Positions 15,057 to 20,268 of a stretch of 20,268 nucleotides of DNA are shown here, one piece after another; position 1 is the first letter of the stretch, and each line of letters starts with the position of its first letter. The notes beneath the pieces are model-generated. The model ran no database searches. It saw only the letters and a program-made list of their open reading frames with translations, and was not told where the DNA came from. The DNA comes from JBBTQX01 sp964366055 (GTDB taxonomy: Bacteria; Patescibacteriota; Minisyncoccia; UBA6257; GWB1-50-10): contig CAYISE010000012.1 in NCBI GenBank assembly GCA_964366055.1, forward strand, positions 1 through 20,268, read 5' to 3'. A program made the translations under genes and the position numbers.

Positions 15057-15148
15057 CACTAAAATTTCACTAATATTAAACTAAGTAACACTAATTCTTT
15101 TGGTACTTTTGGTACTTATTGATTTTATATTGGTGTCCATTGGTGGGT
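15057..15148. repeat. Degenerate 11-, 9- and 10-bp tandem repeats between pilB and pilC
   Basis: CACTAA/AACTAA cores start at 15057, 15068, 15079 and 15089 (11, 11 and 10 bases apart). CTTTTGGTA is present twice in tandem (15097-15114), and ATTGGTG twice ten bases apart (15129 and 15139). Together they account for most of the gap. Confidence 0.6.
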
Positions 15149-15154
15149 TATTTC

Positions 15155-16936
15155 TTACTCTCTTATCACTCTTAGCACCTCTTCAATCGTCGTAAGCCCC
15201 AATTGCACCTTCGCCAACCCATCTTCAAACATGGTTTCACTACCCTCTTTTCTCGCCTCCTCCCGTAATGCCTCCGCGCTAAAGCGCGGGTCAGTAATGA
15301 CTTTCTTTATTTTATCAGTAGATTCCACAATCTCAAAAATTCCCAGCCGGCCCCGATAACCGGTATTGCCGCAGGCGAGACAGCCTTTGCCGCGATATAG
15401 AATCTTTGGCACTCGTGATTCTGGCGCTGGCACCTTCAACTCTTTAAGCTGTTTTATGATGACTTCTTTGACTTCTCGGCCGGCTTCCTGCGAATATATG
15501 CACGACAAACAAATCCGTCGCACCAATCGCTGGGCGATAATTAGGTTTAAAACCGAAGAGACCAGAAACGGCGGGGCTTCCAAATCAATGAGCCGCGGAA
15601 TAGCGGTTGGAGCGTCATTGGTATGAAGCGAAGAAAGAAGCAGGTGGCCGGTTAAAGCCGCCTGGATGGCAATGCCGGCGGTTTCTTTGTCCCGGATCTC
15701 GCCGACCATGACGATATTCGGATCTTGTCTTAAGAGCGCCCGGAGCCCGGAGCCAAAAGTGATTCCGGCCTGAGGGTTTATCTGCGACTGGTTTATGTAG
15801 CGCATATTGTATTCAATCGGATCTTCAATGGTGACAATATTAACATTGGGCTTGTTTAAAATGTTCATAAGAGCGTAAAGAGTGGTCGTCTTCCCGCAAC
15901 CAGTCGGCCCGCAACTTAAAATCATTCCGTAGGCCTTTTTCAAATTTTCGCTTACGACCTCCGCTATTTTGGGAAGCATTCCCAATTCTTCGAGCGACAG
16001 CGGCTTCTGGCTTGATTCCAGAAGCCGCATTTCCACTTTTTCGCCGTAATAGGTCGGCATCACTGCGACGCGGATGTCAATAATCTGCCCCACAATCTGA
16101 TGACGGAAGCGCCCATCCTGCGGTTTATAGTGTTCGTCAATCTTGAGCCCGCCCAGTATCTTAATCCGCGCGACCAAAGCCGGATGAACTGTTTTGGGAA
16201 TTCTCATCATTTCGTATAGAACGCCGTCAATCCGATAACGGACCATTGTTGTTTCCTCCAAAATTTCGAGATGGATATCGGAAGCCCTGAGCGATTCGGC
16301 GTAGGATAGGAGATTATCTACGATCGCCACGATCGGCAGCTCGGCAGCCGCTTCCGCGGCGCTTTTGGTTTGGCTCCGGAGAGAGGCCTGAATATTCTCT
16401 TCTATGATTTTCTTGAAATCGCTGGCGGCCTCTAAGCCGTAAACCGAAAATCCTCGCTGGAGATCTTCCGGAGTCGCGTAAAAAGGCCTGATTTTCGCCT
16501 TGAGATGTTGTTTTAAAAACTCAATGGTCTCCAAATCGGAAGGATCCGCCGCTGCCACATCCAGCGCGCCGTCCGCCTCGCGATTGAACACAATTACCCG
16601 GCGCTGCCGCGCGATTTCCTCGGAAAGCAATTTCAGGGCCTGTTCGTCAATCGGCCGGCGAGAGAGATTCGCAAGCTCCACCCCCAAAGAGGCCGCGACA
16701 AAGCTGTTTAAATAGGCAATGTCGGCAATCCCCTCGGAAACAAGAAGGTCAATCAGGTTTTGCTCTTTCCGCTCCGCTTCAGCCGTCAAGACATCAAACC
16801 GTTCTGGGGTGAGTAGATTATCCTGAATCAATTTCTCTTTAAGTTGTTGGAGAGGGATAGGAAGCCGCATGCCAATTTTGTCTAAATTTCCGAGCCAATT
16901 CTGCGGCGAAGGAAATTTAGCCACAAAATTGAGCAC
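15155..16936 (-). CDS. pilB: Type IV pilus assembly ATPase PilB/GspE
   Basis: Hexameric ATPase that powers pilus extension. It is 593 aa from GTG 16936. Residues about 25-165 form the N-terminal GspE/MshEN-type domain. The core has Walker A GPTGCGKT (343-350), the Asp box IEDPIE (360-365), Walker B MVGEIRD (410-416) and the His box TGHLLLSSLHTNDA (429-442). A tetracysteine zinc site is formed by CLSC (476-479) and CLAC (519-522), typical of extension rather than retraction ATPases. The start is uncertain: GTG 16936 sits at the end of a 13-bp inverted-repeat arm (16935-17031), and an ATG at 16870 (MRLPIPLQQLKEKL) would still keep the whole N-domain. It heads the unit pilB-pilC-fimT-like-giant protein-pilV-like. 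No pilT is in the window. Confidence 0.96.
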   Translation of the reverse strand: MLNFVAKFPSPQNWLGNLDKIGMRLPIPLQQLKEKLIQDNLLTPERFDVLTAEAERKEQNLIDLLVSEGIADIAYLNSFVAASLGVELANLSRRPIDEQALKLLSEEIARQRRVIVFNREADGALDVAAADPSDLETIEFLKQHLKAKIRPFYATPEDLQRGFSVYGLEAASDFKKIIEENIQASLRSQTKSAAEAAAELPIVAIVDNLLSYAESLRASDIHLEILEETTMVRYRIDGVLYEMMRIPKTVHPALVARIKILGGLKIDEHYKPQDGRFRHQIVGQIIDIRVAVMPTYYGEKVEMRLLESSQKPLSLEELGMLPKIAEVVSENLKKAYGMILSCGPTGCGKTTTLYALMNILNKPNVNIVTIEDPIEYNMRYINQSQINPQAGITFGSGLRALLRQDPNIVMVGEIRDKETAGIAIQAALTGHLLLSSLHTNDAPTAIPRLIDLEAPPFLVSSVLNLIIAQRLVRRICLSCIYSQEAGREVKEVIIKQLKELKVPAPESRVPKILYRGKGCLACGNTGYRGRLGIFEIVESTDKIKKVITDPRFSAEALREEARKEGSETMFEDGLAKVQLGLTTIEEVLRVIRE

Positions 16937-17031
16937 CCCGCCCTTTCGAAATAAGGGTCTATCTTATGCTTTTTCTGATTTTTTGTTTTATTGGTAATCA
17001 TTTTATTGTGCAGATAAAGAAAGGGCGGGGT
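16935..17031 (-). promoter_or_regulatory. 13-bp inverted repeat enclosing the pilB leader and start codon
   Basis: ACCCCGCCCTTTC (16935-16947) and GAAAGGGCGGGGT (17019-17031) are perfectly complementary and separated by 71 AT-rich bases. In the minus-strand RNA the second arm contains the only Shine-Dalgarno-like sequence (AAAGGG) and the first two bases of GUG 16936, so pairing would hide the start. Confidence 0.6.
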
Positions 17032-17044
17032 AAAGGTTTTGCTT

Positions 17045-17085
17045 CCAAAAATCATTCTTCGCCAGCTGGCGAATCTGATTTTTGG
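17045..17085 (-). terminator. Strong hairpin between the pilin unit and pilB
   Basis: In the minus-strand RNA CCAAAAATCA pairs with TGATTTTTGG and, inside it, TTCGCCAG with CTGGCGAA, separated only by a GA/GAA internal loop. It lies 11 bases after the stop of the prepilin-peptidase-like gene. There is no U-run after the stem, although the descending arm contains five U, so termination is likely but not certain; it could instead be a processing or stability hairpin. Confidence 0.45.
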
Positions 17086-17095
17086 GCAAAGCCCT

Positions 17096-17668
17096 TTATA
17101 AAATAAAGATATCCAGCCACGGCTGGGGAATAAGCCAATTCTTTATAAGTATAGCAGATATCGCCATCGGCAGCCAAAAATAATAAAGCGGAGCGCGGCC
17201 GCGGGAAAATAGAAAATAGAAAGTAGAAAGTAGAATTCCGCCTATAAAAATGAGTATTAAATAGAATAAAAAGCCCGGATAGCCGGTCAGAAATATGCCC
17301 AAAGCCATAAGGGGAATTTCTTCGGATTCAAAAAACCGTTCCCCGTATTTCCTGTTAAAAAATCCGGCAACGCGGCTTATGAATATCGCTGCCAAGAGCG
17401 AGATAAGCCAGGGCGCGAAAATCCTCTGGCTAACATAAGAAAAAAAATATCCCCAGCCCTGATAAGGAGGAAAAAAAAACTTTAAAAGAGCGTCTGCTTG
17501 CCACAGCCGGTACTGCTGCCATGCCCAATACAGCGAAACGCCCAAAATCCCGGCAGCACTTAATCGCCAAGCAAACGCGGCGTATCTAAGAAAAAAGGAG
17601 CGCCGGCAAACCTGCGCTCCTAAAATCAACCCTAATAGTACAATACTGAACTTATCAACTAGTGGCAT
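17096..17668 (-). CDS. Small polytopic membrane protein, degenerate prepilin-peptidase-like
   Basis: 190 aa with about five hydrophobic segments. Residues about 107-175 (ERFFESEEIPLMALGIFLTG, then YPGFLFYLILIFIGGILLS) resemble the part of A24 prepilin peptidases that starts at GxGDxxLxxxxGxxxG, but the aspartate is missing and reads ESEE. The N-terminus MPLVDKFSIVLLGLI could match the segment after the first catalytic Asp, which would also be absent. The gene starts three bases after the pilin stop, so no longer N-terminus is available in frame. A heptanucleotide array (17205-17232) lies in the coding sequence and encodes LLSTFYFLF. Either this is an inactive relative, a truncated remnant, or an unrelated membrane protein; position after a pilin favours a pilus role. 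Confidence 0.6.
   Translation of the reverse strand: MPLVDKFSIVLLGLILGAQVCRRSFFLRYAAFAWRLSAAGILGVSLYWAWQQYRLWQADALLKFFFPPYQGWGYFFSYVSQRIFAPWLISLLAAIFISRVAGFFNRKYGERFFESEEIPLMALGIFLTGYPGFLFYLILIFIGGILLSTFYFLFSRGRAPLYYFWLPMAISAILIKNWLIPQPWLDIFIL
17205..17232. repeat. Heptanucleotide array inside a membrane-protein gene
   Basis: On the plus strand GAAAATA is present twice (17205-17218), then GAAAGTA twice (17219-17232). It is in frame with the host gene as it stands, but the unit length is not a multiple of three. Confidence 0.8.
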
Positions 17669-17671
17669 CCA

Positions 17672-18265
17672 TTAAAGGGCCAGGTCAGTGCCTACTTCGT
17701 AGATTGAGGCGGAGATACCGCCGTCAGTTGATTCTACGTCGTTGCTTCCGCCCTGCTTGTACTTTGTGCTTTCCATATTGACGGTAATCTTGTAGGTCGT
17801 TCCGCCAGATCCGGGCCTATAAGCATAGTAATAGGTGCTGTTATTCGTCGGGTCAACCGGCTCAACAGATATCGGCGCTCCAGAGCTGATACTGCCGAAG
17901 TTAATTGGAATCCAACCACTTCCCGTACTAACGCTTTGCGAAGCAGAAGTTGTGGCAGTACCCGCAGCAAAACGACCATCTGTCGTGCACACAGGCCCCG
18001 TCGAAGAAGCATGCATGTAGCAATAAGTGTTGGATCCTATGCTGAGTGCAGTAACGTCGGCCATATACAAGGCAATCGCGCTCTTATAGGTCGCCATATC
18101 AGAAACTCTGGTTGAATCTCTGGCCTGTCTCAAAAGCTCTGCTGGATTTAAGGTCAGGATAACGACCACTGACAACACCGCGAGAATTGCTATCACAATC
18201 AAGAGCTCAATTAAGGTAAATCCTTTTGCATGGCGACGCAGATTTTCTTCTTTATTCCGTTTCAT
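17672..18265 (-). CDS. Type IV prepilin, major-pilin-like (second copy)
   Basis: A 197-aa prepilin with basic leader MKRNKEENLRRHAKG, cleavage expected after Gly15, then FTLIELLIVIAILAVLSVVVILTLNPAELLRQARDSTR with Glu at +5. The canonical F+1/E+5 and long stalk suggest a structural subunit. The globular part has two cysteines (CYMHASSTGPVC) that may form a loop, and it ends ...VESTDGGISASIYEVGT, shared with the upstream paralogue. It has its own extended -10 promoter (18309-18317) with a perfect DnaA-box sequence upstream, lacks a Shine-Dalgarno, and its stop is three bases before the next start, so the prepilin-peptidase-like gene is coupled to it. Confidence 0.93.
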   Translation of the reverse strand: MKRNKEENLRRHAKGFTLIELLIVIAILAVLSVVVILTLNPAELLRQARDSTRVSDMATYKSAIALYMADVTALSIGSNTYCYMHASSTGPVCTTDGRFAAGTATTSASQSVSTGSGWIPINFGSISSGAPISVEPVDPTNNSTYYYAYRPGSGGTTYKITVNMESTKYKQGGSNDVESTDGGISASIYEVGTDLAL

Positions 18266-18308
18266 TTAGTAATAAATCTTCTAAAACCGACCTTTTAATA
18301 TCAACTTT

Positions 18309-18317
18309 ATTATAACA
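18309..18317 (-). promoter_or_regulatory. Extended -10 promoter of the second pilin
   Basis: TGTTATAAT on the minus strand, 44 bases upstream of ATG 18265. It is the same nonamer as at 8105-8113. No -35 consensus is seen. Confidence 0.65.
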
Positions 18318-18342
18318 TACCTTATGCCCGCCAAAGCGTGGC

Positions 18343-18351
18343 TGTGGATAA
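18343..18351 (-). promoter_or_regulatory. Perfect DnaA-box sequence upstream of the second pilin promoter
   Basis: TTATCCACA on the minus strand, 29 bases upstream of the -10 edge. The surrounding 12 bases, TTATCCACAGCC, recur exactly upstream of the first pilin promoter. Binding by DnaA is not shown. Confidence 0.5.
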
Positions 18352-18361
18352 CTGTTTTGGA

Positions 18362-18994
18362 TTAAAAATTAAGGCCCTGGGCAGTGCCTACCTCATATAC
18401 CGTTGAATTGCTGCCGCCGTCTTTTGATTCCACGTCATCGGGCCCGCCGCTCCGATATTTCGCGCTCTCCATATCGGCATTAAGCTCAAAGAAATTACTG
18501 GTTGTGCTAGCCACATAAGAATAAAAATAGGTTGTGTTGTTTACTGGATCCTTGGGCCACTGGCTTATTGGAGCACCCGCGCTGATTTTAGTAAGATCCG
18601 GGCCGCCGGCAGTGCCGTCTGATCCCACCCAGCCAGTGCCATTTACCTTGACTAGATTGACATCAGTACTTGTTCCCTGGCTCGTGGTATTATGCCTGCC
18701 GCCGCAGCTCGCGCTTATCGTGGAAGTGACAGAGGTATAACAAGCGCTCCCGCTTTTTGCGATTGTCGGAGAAGAAACATCTGTTATGTATAAAGAGAGC
18801 GCTCTTTTTATTGTCTGCAAGTCGCTGATTCTCTGCGCGTCTCTTGCTCGTTTGATCATCTCAGCGGGGTTCAAAGTAAGTAAAACCACTGTGGACAATA
18901 TCGCCACCGCCGCGATAACAATTATCAGCTCTACAAGGGTAAATCCTTTTTTGGCCGGACGCGGCCCGCGTTTTTCTATGCGCTCAACTGGCAT
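18362..18994 (-). CDS. Type IV prepilin, major-pilin-like (first copy)
   Basis: A 210-aa prepilin with basic leader MPVERIEKRGPRPAKKG, cleavage expected after Gly17, then FTLVELIIVIAAVAILSTVVLLTLNPAEMIKRARDAQR with Glu at +5. The paralogue at 17672 shares the stalk, the SAGAPIS...DPVNNTTYFYSY region and the end VESKDGG...YEVGT, while the middle differs. A Cys pair (CYTSVTSTISASC) parallels that of the paralogue. It has a good sigma70-like promoter at 19025-19053 and a DnaA-box sequence beyond it. Separate promoters suggest the two pilins can be expressed differently. No Shine-Dalgarno is seen. Confidence 0.93.
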   Translation of the reverse strand: MPVERIEKRGPRPAKKGFTLVELIIVIAAVAILSTVVLLTLNPAEMIKRARDAQRISDLQTIKRALSLYITDVSSPTIAKSGSACYTSVTSTISASCGGRHNTTSQGTSTDVNLVKVNGTGWVGSDGTAGGPDLTKISAGAPISQWPKDPVNNTTYFYSYVASTTSNFFELNADMESAKYRSGGPDDVESKDGGSNSTVYEVGTAQGLNF

Positions 18995-19024
18995 TATTAT
19001 AAAGTTTTAGAAATTAACATATAA

Positions 19025-19053
19025 ATTATACGCCATAATCAATGACCGTTCAA
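19025..19053 (-). promoter_or_regulatory. Promoter of the first pilin
   Basis: TTGAAC (19053-19048), a 17-base spacer, then TATAAT (19030-19025) on the minus strand, 31 bases upstream of ATG 18994. This is the best-formed -35/-10 pair in the window. Confidence 0.75.
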
Positions 19054-19062
19054 AAGTCCGGC

Positions 19063-19071
19063 TGTGGATAA
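19063..19071 (-). promoter_or_regulatory. Perfect DnaA-box sequence upstream of the first pilin promoter
   Basis: TTATCCACA on the minus strand, within the exactly repeated TTATCCACAGCC, 9 bases upstream of the -35 box. It also lies between the pilin promoter and the stop of the pseudouridine synthase gene. Confidence 0.5.
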
Positions 19072-19082
19072 GTAGAGAAATG

Positions 19083-19802
19083 TCAAATTGGGCGCAAACA
19101 TCCAAGAATTCGCTTGAAGTCGCGAGGCGGTTCAGCTTCTATTTGTATGCGCTGGCCATCCGCGGCTCTAAATCCCAAAGAATAACCGTGGAGCATCAGC
19201 CGCGCCGTCCATAATGGCTGTTTTTTTCTGCCGTACAGCTTATCGCCGACGAGCGGATGACCAATGCTTGAAAGATGCACTCTAATTTGATGAGTGCGGC
19301 CGGTAGCGGGCCTTATTTCAAGCAAAGAAAAAAAATCCGCCTCCTCATCTCTTAATTCTTTTATGACTTTATAAACGGTGGTCGCGGCCTTCGCCATCTT
19401 TTCCGAATGGACGCTTCTTTTTATTGTGCCGCTTTTAATGCCTATCGGCTTCTCTATAACGCCGGCCTTTGGACTCAGCCTTCCAAAAACGAAAGCGAGA
19501 TATTTTTTTTCAATCTGCTGTTTTTGAAAAAGCGATTTCAAATATTCAAAATATTTCTGGTTTTTGGCCACGAGAAGCAGCCCGGAAGCGTCTTTATCCA
19601 GCCGATGCACAATCCCCGGCCGCGTTTCCGGCTCATCGCCAACGTTCCGTATCTCGGGATATCTTTTAAGGAGCCATTCAACCAAAGTCGGCTCTTTTCT
19701 TGCTTCATGCTTTGGGTTATATGTTTTGTGAACAAGAAGTCCAGCCGGCTTATCCACTGCCAGAAAATTATTGTCCTCATAGATAATCTTCGGCTCGGTC
19801 AT
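19083..19802 (-). CDS. RluA-family rRNA/tRNA pseudouridine synthase
   Basis: Converts uridine to pseudouridine in structured RNA, probably 23S rRNA. The 239-aa protein has the family motif HRLDKDASG (66-74) with catalytic Asp69, the early motif DKPAGLLVH (17-25), KKYLAFVFG (99-107) and the late motif ATGRTHQIRVHLSSIGHPLVGD. There is no N-terminal S4 domain; the frame starts almost at the catalytic domain, as in RluA/TruC-type members, so RluC, RluD and RluA cannot be told apart. The upstream leader carries a purine-rich tandem repeat (19818-19872) and the gene has no clear Shine-Dalgarno. It is separate from the pilin genes, which have their own promoter. Confidence 0.93.
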   Translation of the reverse strand: MTEPKIIYEDNNFLAVDKPAGLLVHKTYNPKHEARKEPTLVEWLLKRYPEIRNVGDEPETRPGIVHRLDKDASGLLLVAKNQKYFEYLKSLFQKQQIEKKYLAFVFGRLSPKAGVIEKPIGIKSGTIKRSVHSEKMAKAATTVYKVIKELRDEEADFFSLLEIRPATGRTHQIRVHLSSIGHPLVGDKLYGRKKQPLWTARLMLHGYSLGFRAADGQRIQIEAEPPRDFKRILGCLRPI

Positions 19803-19817
19803 TAAAAAGAAATTTTA

Positions 19818-19872
19818 TTTTCTTATTTTCTTTTCTATTTTCTTATTTTCTTTTCTATTTTCTTATTTTCTA
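19818..19872. repeat. 20-bp tandem repeat, 2.7 copies, before the pseudouridine synthase gene
   Basis: The unit TTTTCTTATTTTCTTTTCTA is repeated exactly at 19818-19837 and 19838-19857 and partly at 19858-19872. On the coding strand it is a pure A/G-plus-T tract such as GAAAATAAGAAAATAG. It lies 16 bases upstream of ATG 19802. Confidence 0.85.
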
Positions 19873-19912
19873 TATTTCTAATTGGTGTGTCTTTACAGTT
19901 TGGCTAGAACCT

Positions 19913-19921
19913 ATTTTATCA
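19913..19921 (-). promoter_or_regulatory. Possible extended -10 promoter of the pseudouridine synthase gene
   Basis: TGATAAAAT on the minus strand fits an extended -10 with one mismatch, about 110 bases upstream of ATG 19802. No -35 is seen. Tentative. Confidence 0.35.
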
Positions 19922-19951
19922 AAAACTGCTGAACGAAACCAGACCAAGGAA

Positions 19952-20106
19952 GCCAGCCCCGCCACCGCTCGCTCCGCTCGCCACACCACAGAAAAATACT
20001 CTTTGCTCTTTTCATTTTGCGCGCGCCGGATTTTTTCTCTTAATGAAAAGAGTATTTTTCTGTGGTGTCCTGCCTTCCAAGTATTCAGACAGGTGGCGGG
20101 GCTGGC
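19952..20106. repeat. 155-bp imperfect inverted repeat (large hairpin)
   Basis: The outer arms are perfect over 15 bases (19952-19966, GCCAGCCCCGCCACC, against 20092-20106). The inner arms are perfect over 22 bases (19983-20004 against 20047-20068). The innermost bases CTCTTTTCATT (20006-20016) also pair with 20042-20052 if a 7-base duplication (CTCTTTG) on the left is bulged out. The loop contains GCGCGCGCC. It could be a structured RNA, a bidirectional terminator or a remnant of a mobile element; I see no protein here that I trust. Confidence 0.75.
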
Positions 20107-20119
20107 CTCATTTTGATTT

Positions 20120-20236
20120 GGCAAAGGAAAAGCGGAATTCCCCCCAACCCCCTTCCTTTTTGCCCGCCTGCTTGGGCTTCGCCCCCAAAACTTTCGGACG
20201 GACGGATTTTTCGGCGGACAAATTCTTTTCCTTGCC
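20120..20236. repeat. Second imperfect inverted repeat at the right edge
   Basis: GGCAAAGGAAAAG (20120-20132) pairs with CTTTTCCTTGCC (20225-20236) with one bulged base, and GAATT (20135-20139) with AATTC (20221-20225) in an alternative inner pairing. Inside is a small hairpin TTGGGCTTCGCCCCCAA. The rest of 19803-20268 holds no gene I can support. Confidence 0.5.
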
Positions 20237-20268
20237 CCACCACCCGTGCGCGGAAAAGTTTAAGGAAC

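Noticed and set aside
16935..17031. Miniature inverted-repeat transposable element
   Set aside because: There are 13-bp terminal repeats around a 71-bp core, but no target-site duplication and one end lies exactly at a start codon.
13240..18994. Type II secretion or competence system instead of a type IV pilus
   Set aside because: Motor, platform and prepilins are shared among these systems, so this cannot be excluded, but two major-type pilins and a PilY1-like arrangement without secretin or GspC/L/M-like genes fit a pilus better.
18343..19071. Replication origin, from two DnaA-box sequences
   Set aside because: The boxes are 720 bases apart with a pilin gene between them, no AT-rich unwinding region or dnaA/dnaN/rpmH neighbours, and both sit at promoters. 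A further near match (TTATCCACT, from 19750) is inside the pseudouridine synthase gene and reads as coding.
19870..20124. Minus-strand 84-codon open frame at the right edge
   Set aside because: It runs through both arms of the large hairpin, has no ribosome binding site and no recognisable domain; the structure explains the sequence better than a protein does.

Overview
The window looks like a fragment of a Patescibacteria (Candidate Phyla Radiation, probably Parcubacteria-like) genome. This is an inference from gene content: short prepilins with LNPAE-type stalks, a Cys-rich 'FGCV...NKxY(S/T)KEEYE' protein family that I remember from such genomes, a PcsB-like coiled-coil murein transglycosylase, very long repeat-rich surface proteins, and many leaders without a Shine-Dalgarno sequence. 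TGA, TAA and TAG are all used as stops, so the standard bacterial code applies. All 15 complete genes and one partial gene lie on the minus strand, so transcription runs from right to left.

In transcription order: a ~466-bp right-edge region with no convincing gene but two large nested inverted repeats; an RluA-family pseudouridine synthase; two paralogous type IV prepilins, each with its own promoter and each with a perfect DnaA-box sequence just upstream; a small membrane protein resembling the C-terminal half of a prepilin peptidase but lacking its catalytic aspartates; pilB; pilC; a FimT/GspH-like minor pseudopilin; a 1467-residue secreted protein; and a PilV/GspI-like minor pseudopilin. 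The 1467-residue protein has two duplicated ~415-aa blocks of eight W-x-G-x-x-W repeats (propeller-like), then FnIII-like and lectin-like domains. From pilB onward this looks like one transcription unit. Its order, FimT-like / large propeller-like secreted protein / PilV-like, recalls the minor-pilin/PilY1 operons of proteobacteria.

A second unit starts at a clear extended -10 promoter near 8105. It encodes a surface protein with three 'WNDxxGWIxF' repeats, a PfkB sugar kinase, a conserved-looking unknown protein translationally coupled to it (TAATG), and a class II aldolase, and ends at a hairpin/T-run terminator. Then come 50S protein L25, a membrane-anchored coiled-coil lytic transglycosylase, and the Cys-rich zinc-ribbon protein that runs off the left edge. 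That last gene starts from an extended -10 promoter buried in a 36-bp near-perfect palindrome.

A recurring theme is short degenerate tandem repeats (7-, 9-, 10-, 11- and 20-bp units) filling gaps between genes and in two cases entering coding sequence. One 7-bp array begins exactly at the start codon of a prepilin, where a change of one unit would shift the frame. GC content is uneven: sampled lines of the 1467-aa gene are about 60-67% GC, against about 27-42% in sampled lines of flanking genes. I found no tRNA, rRNA, CRISPR array, transposase or recombinase.
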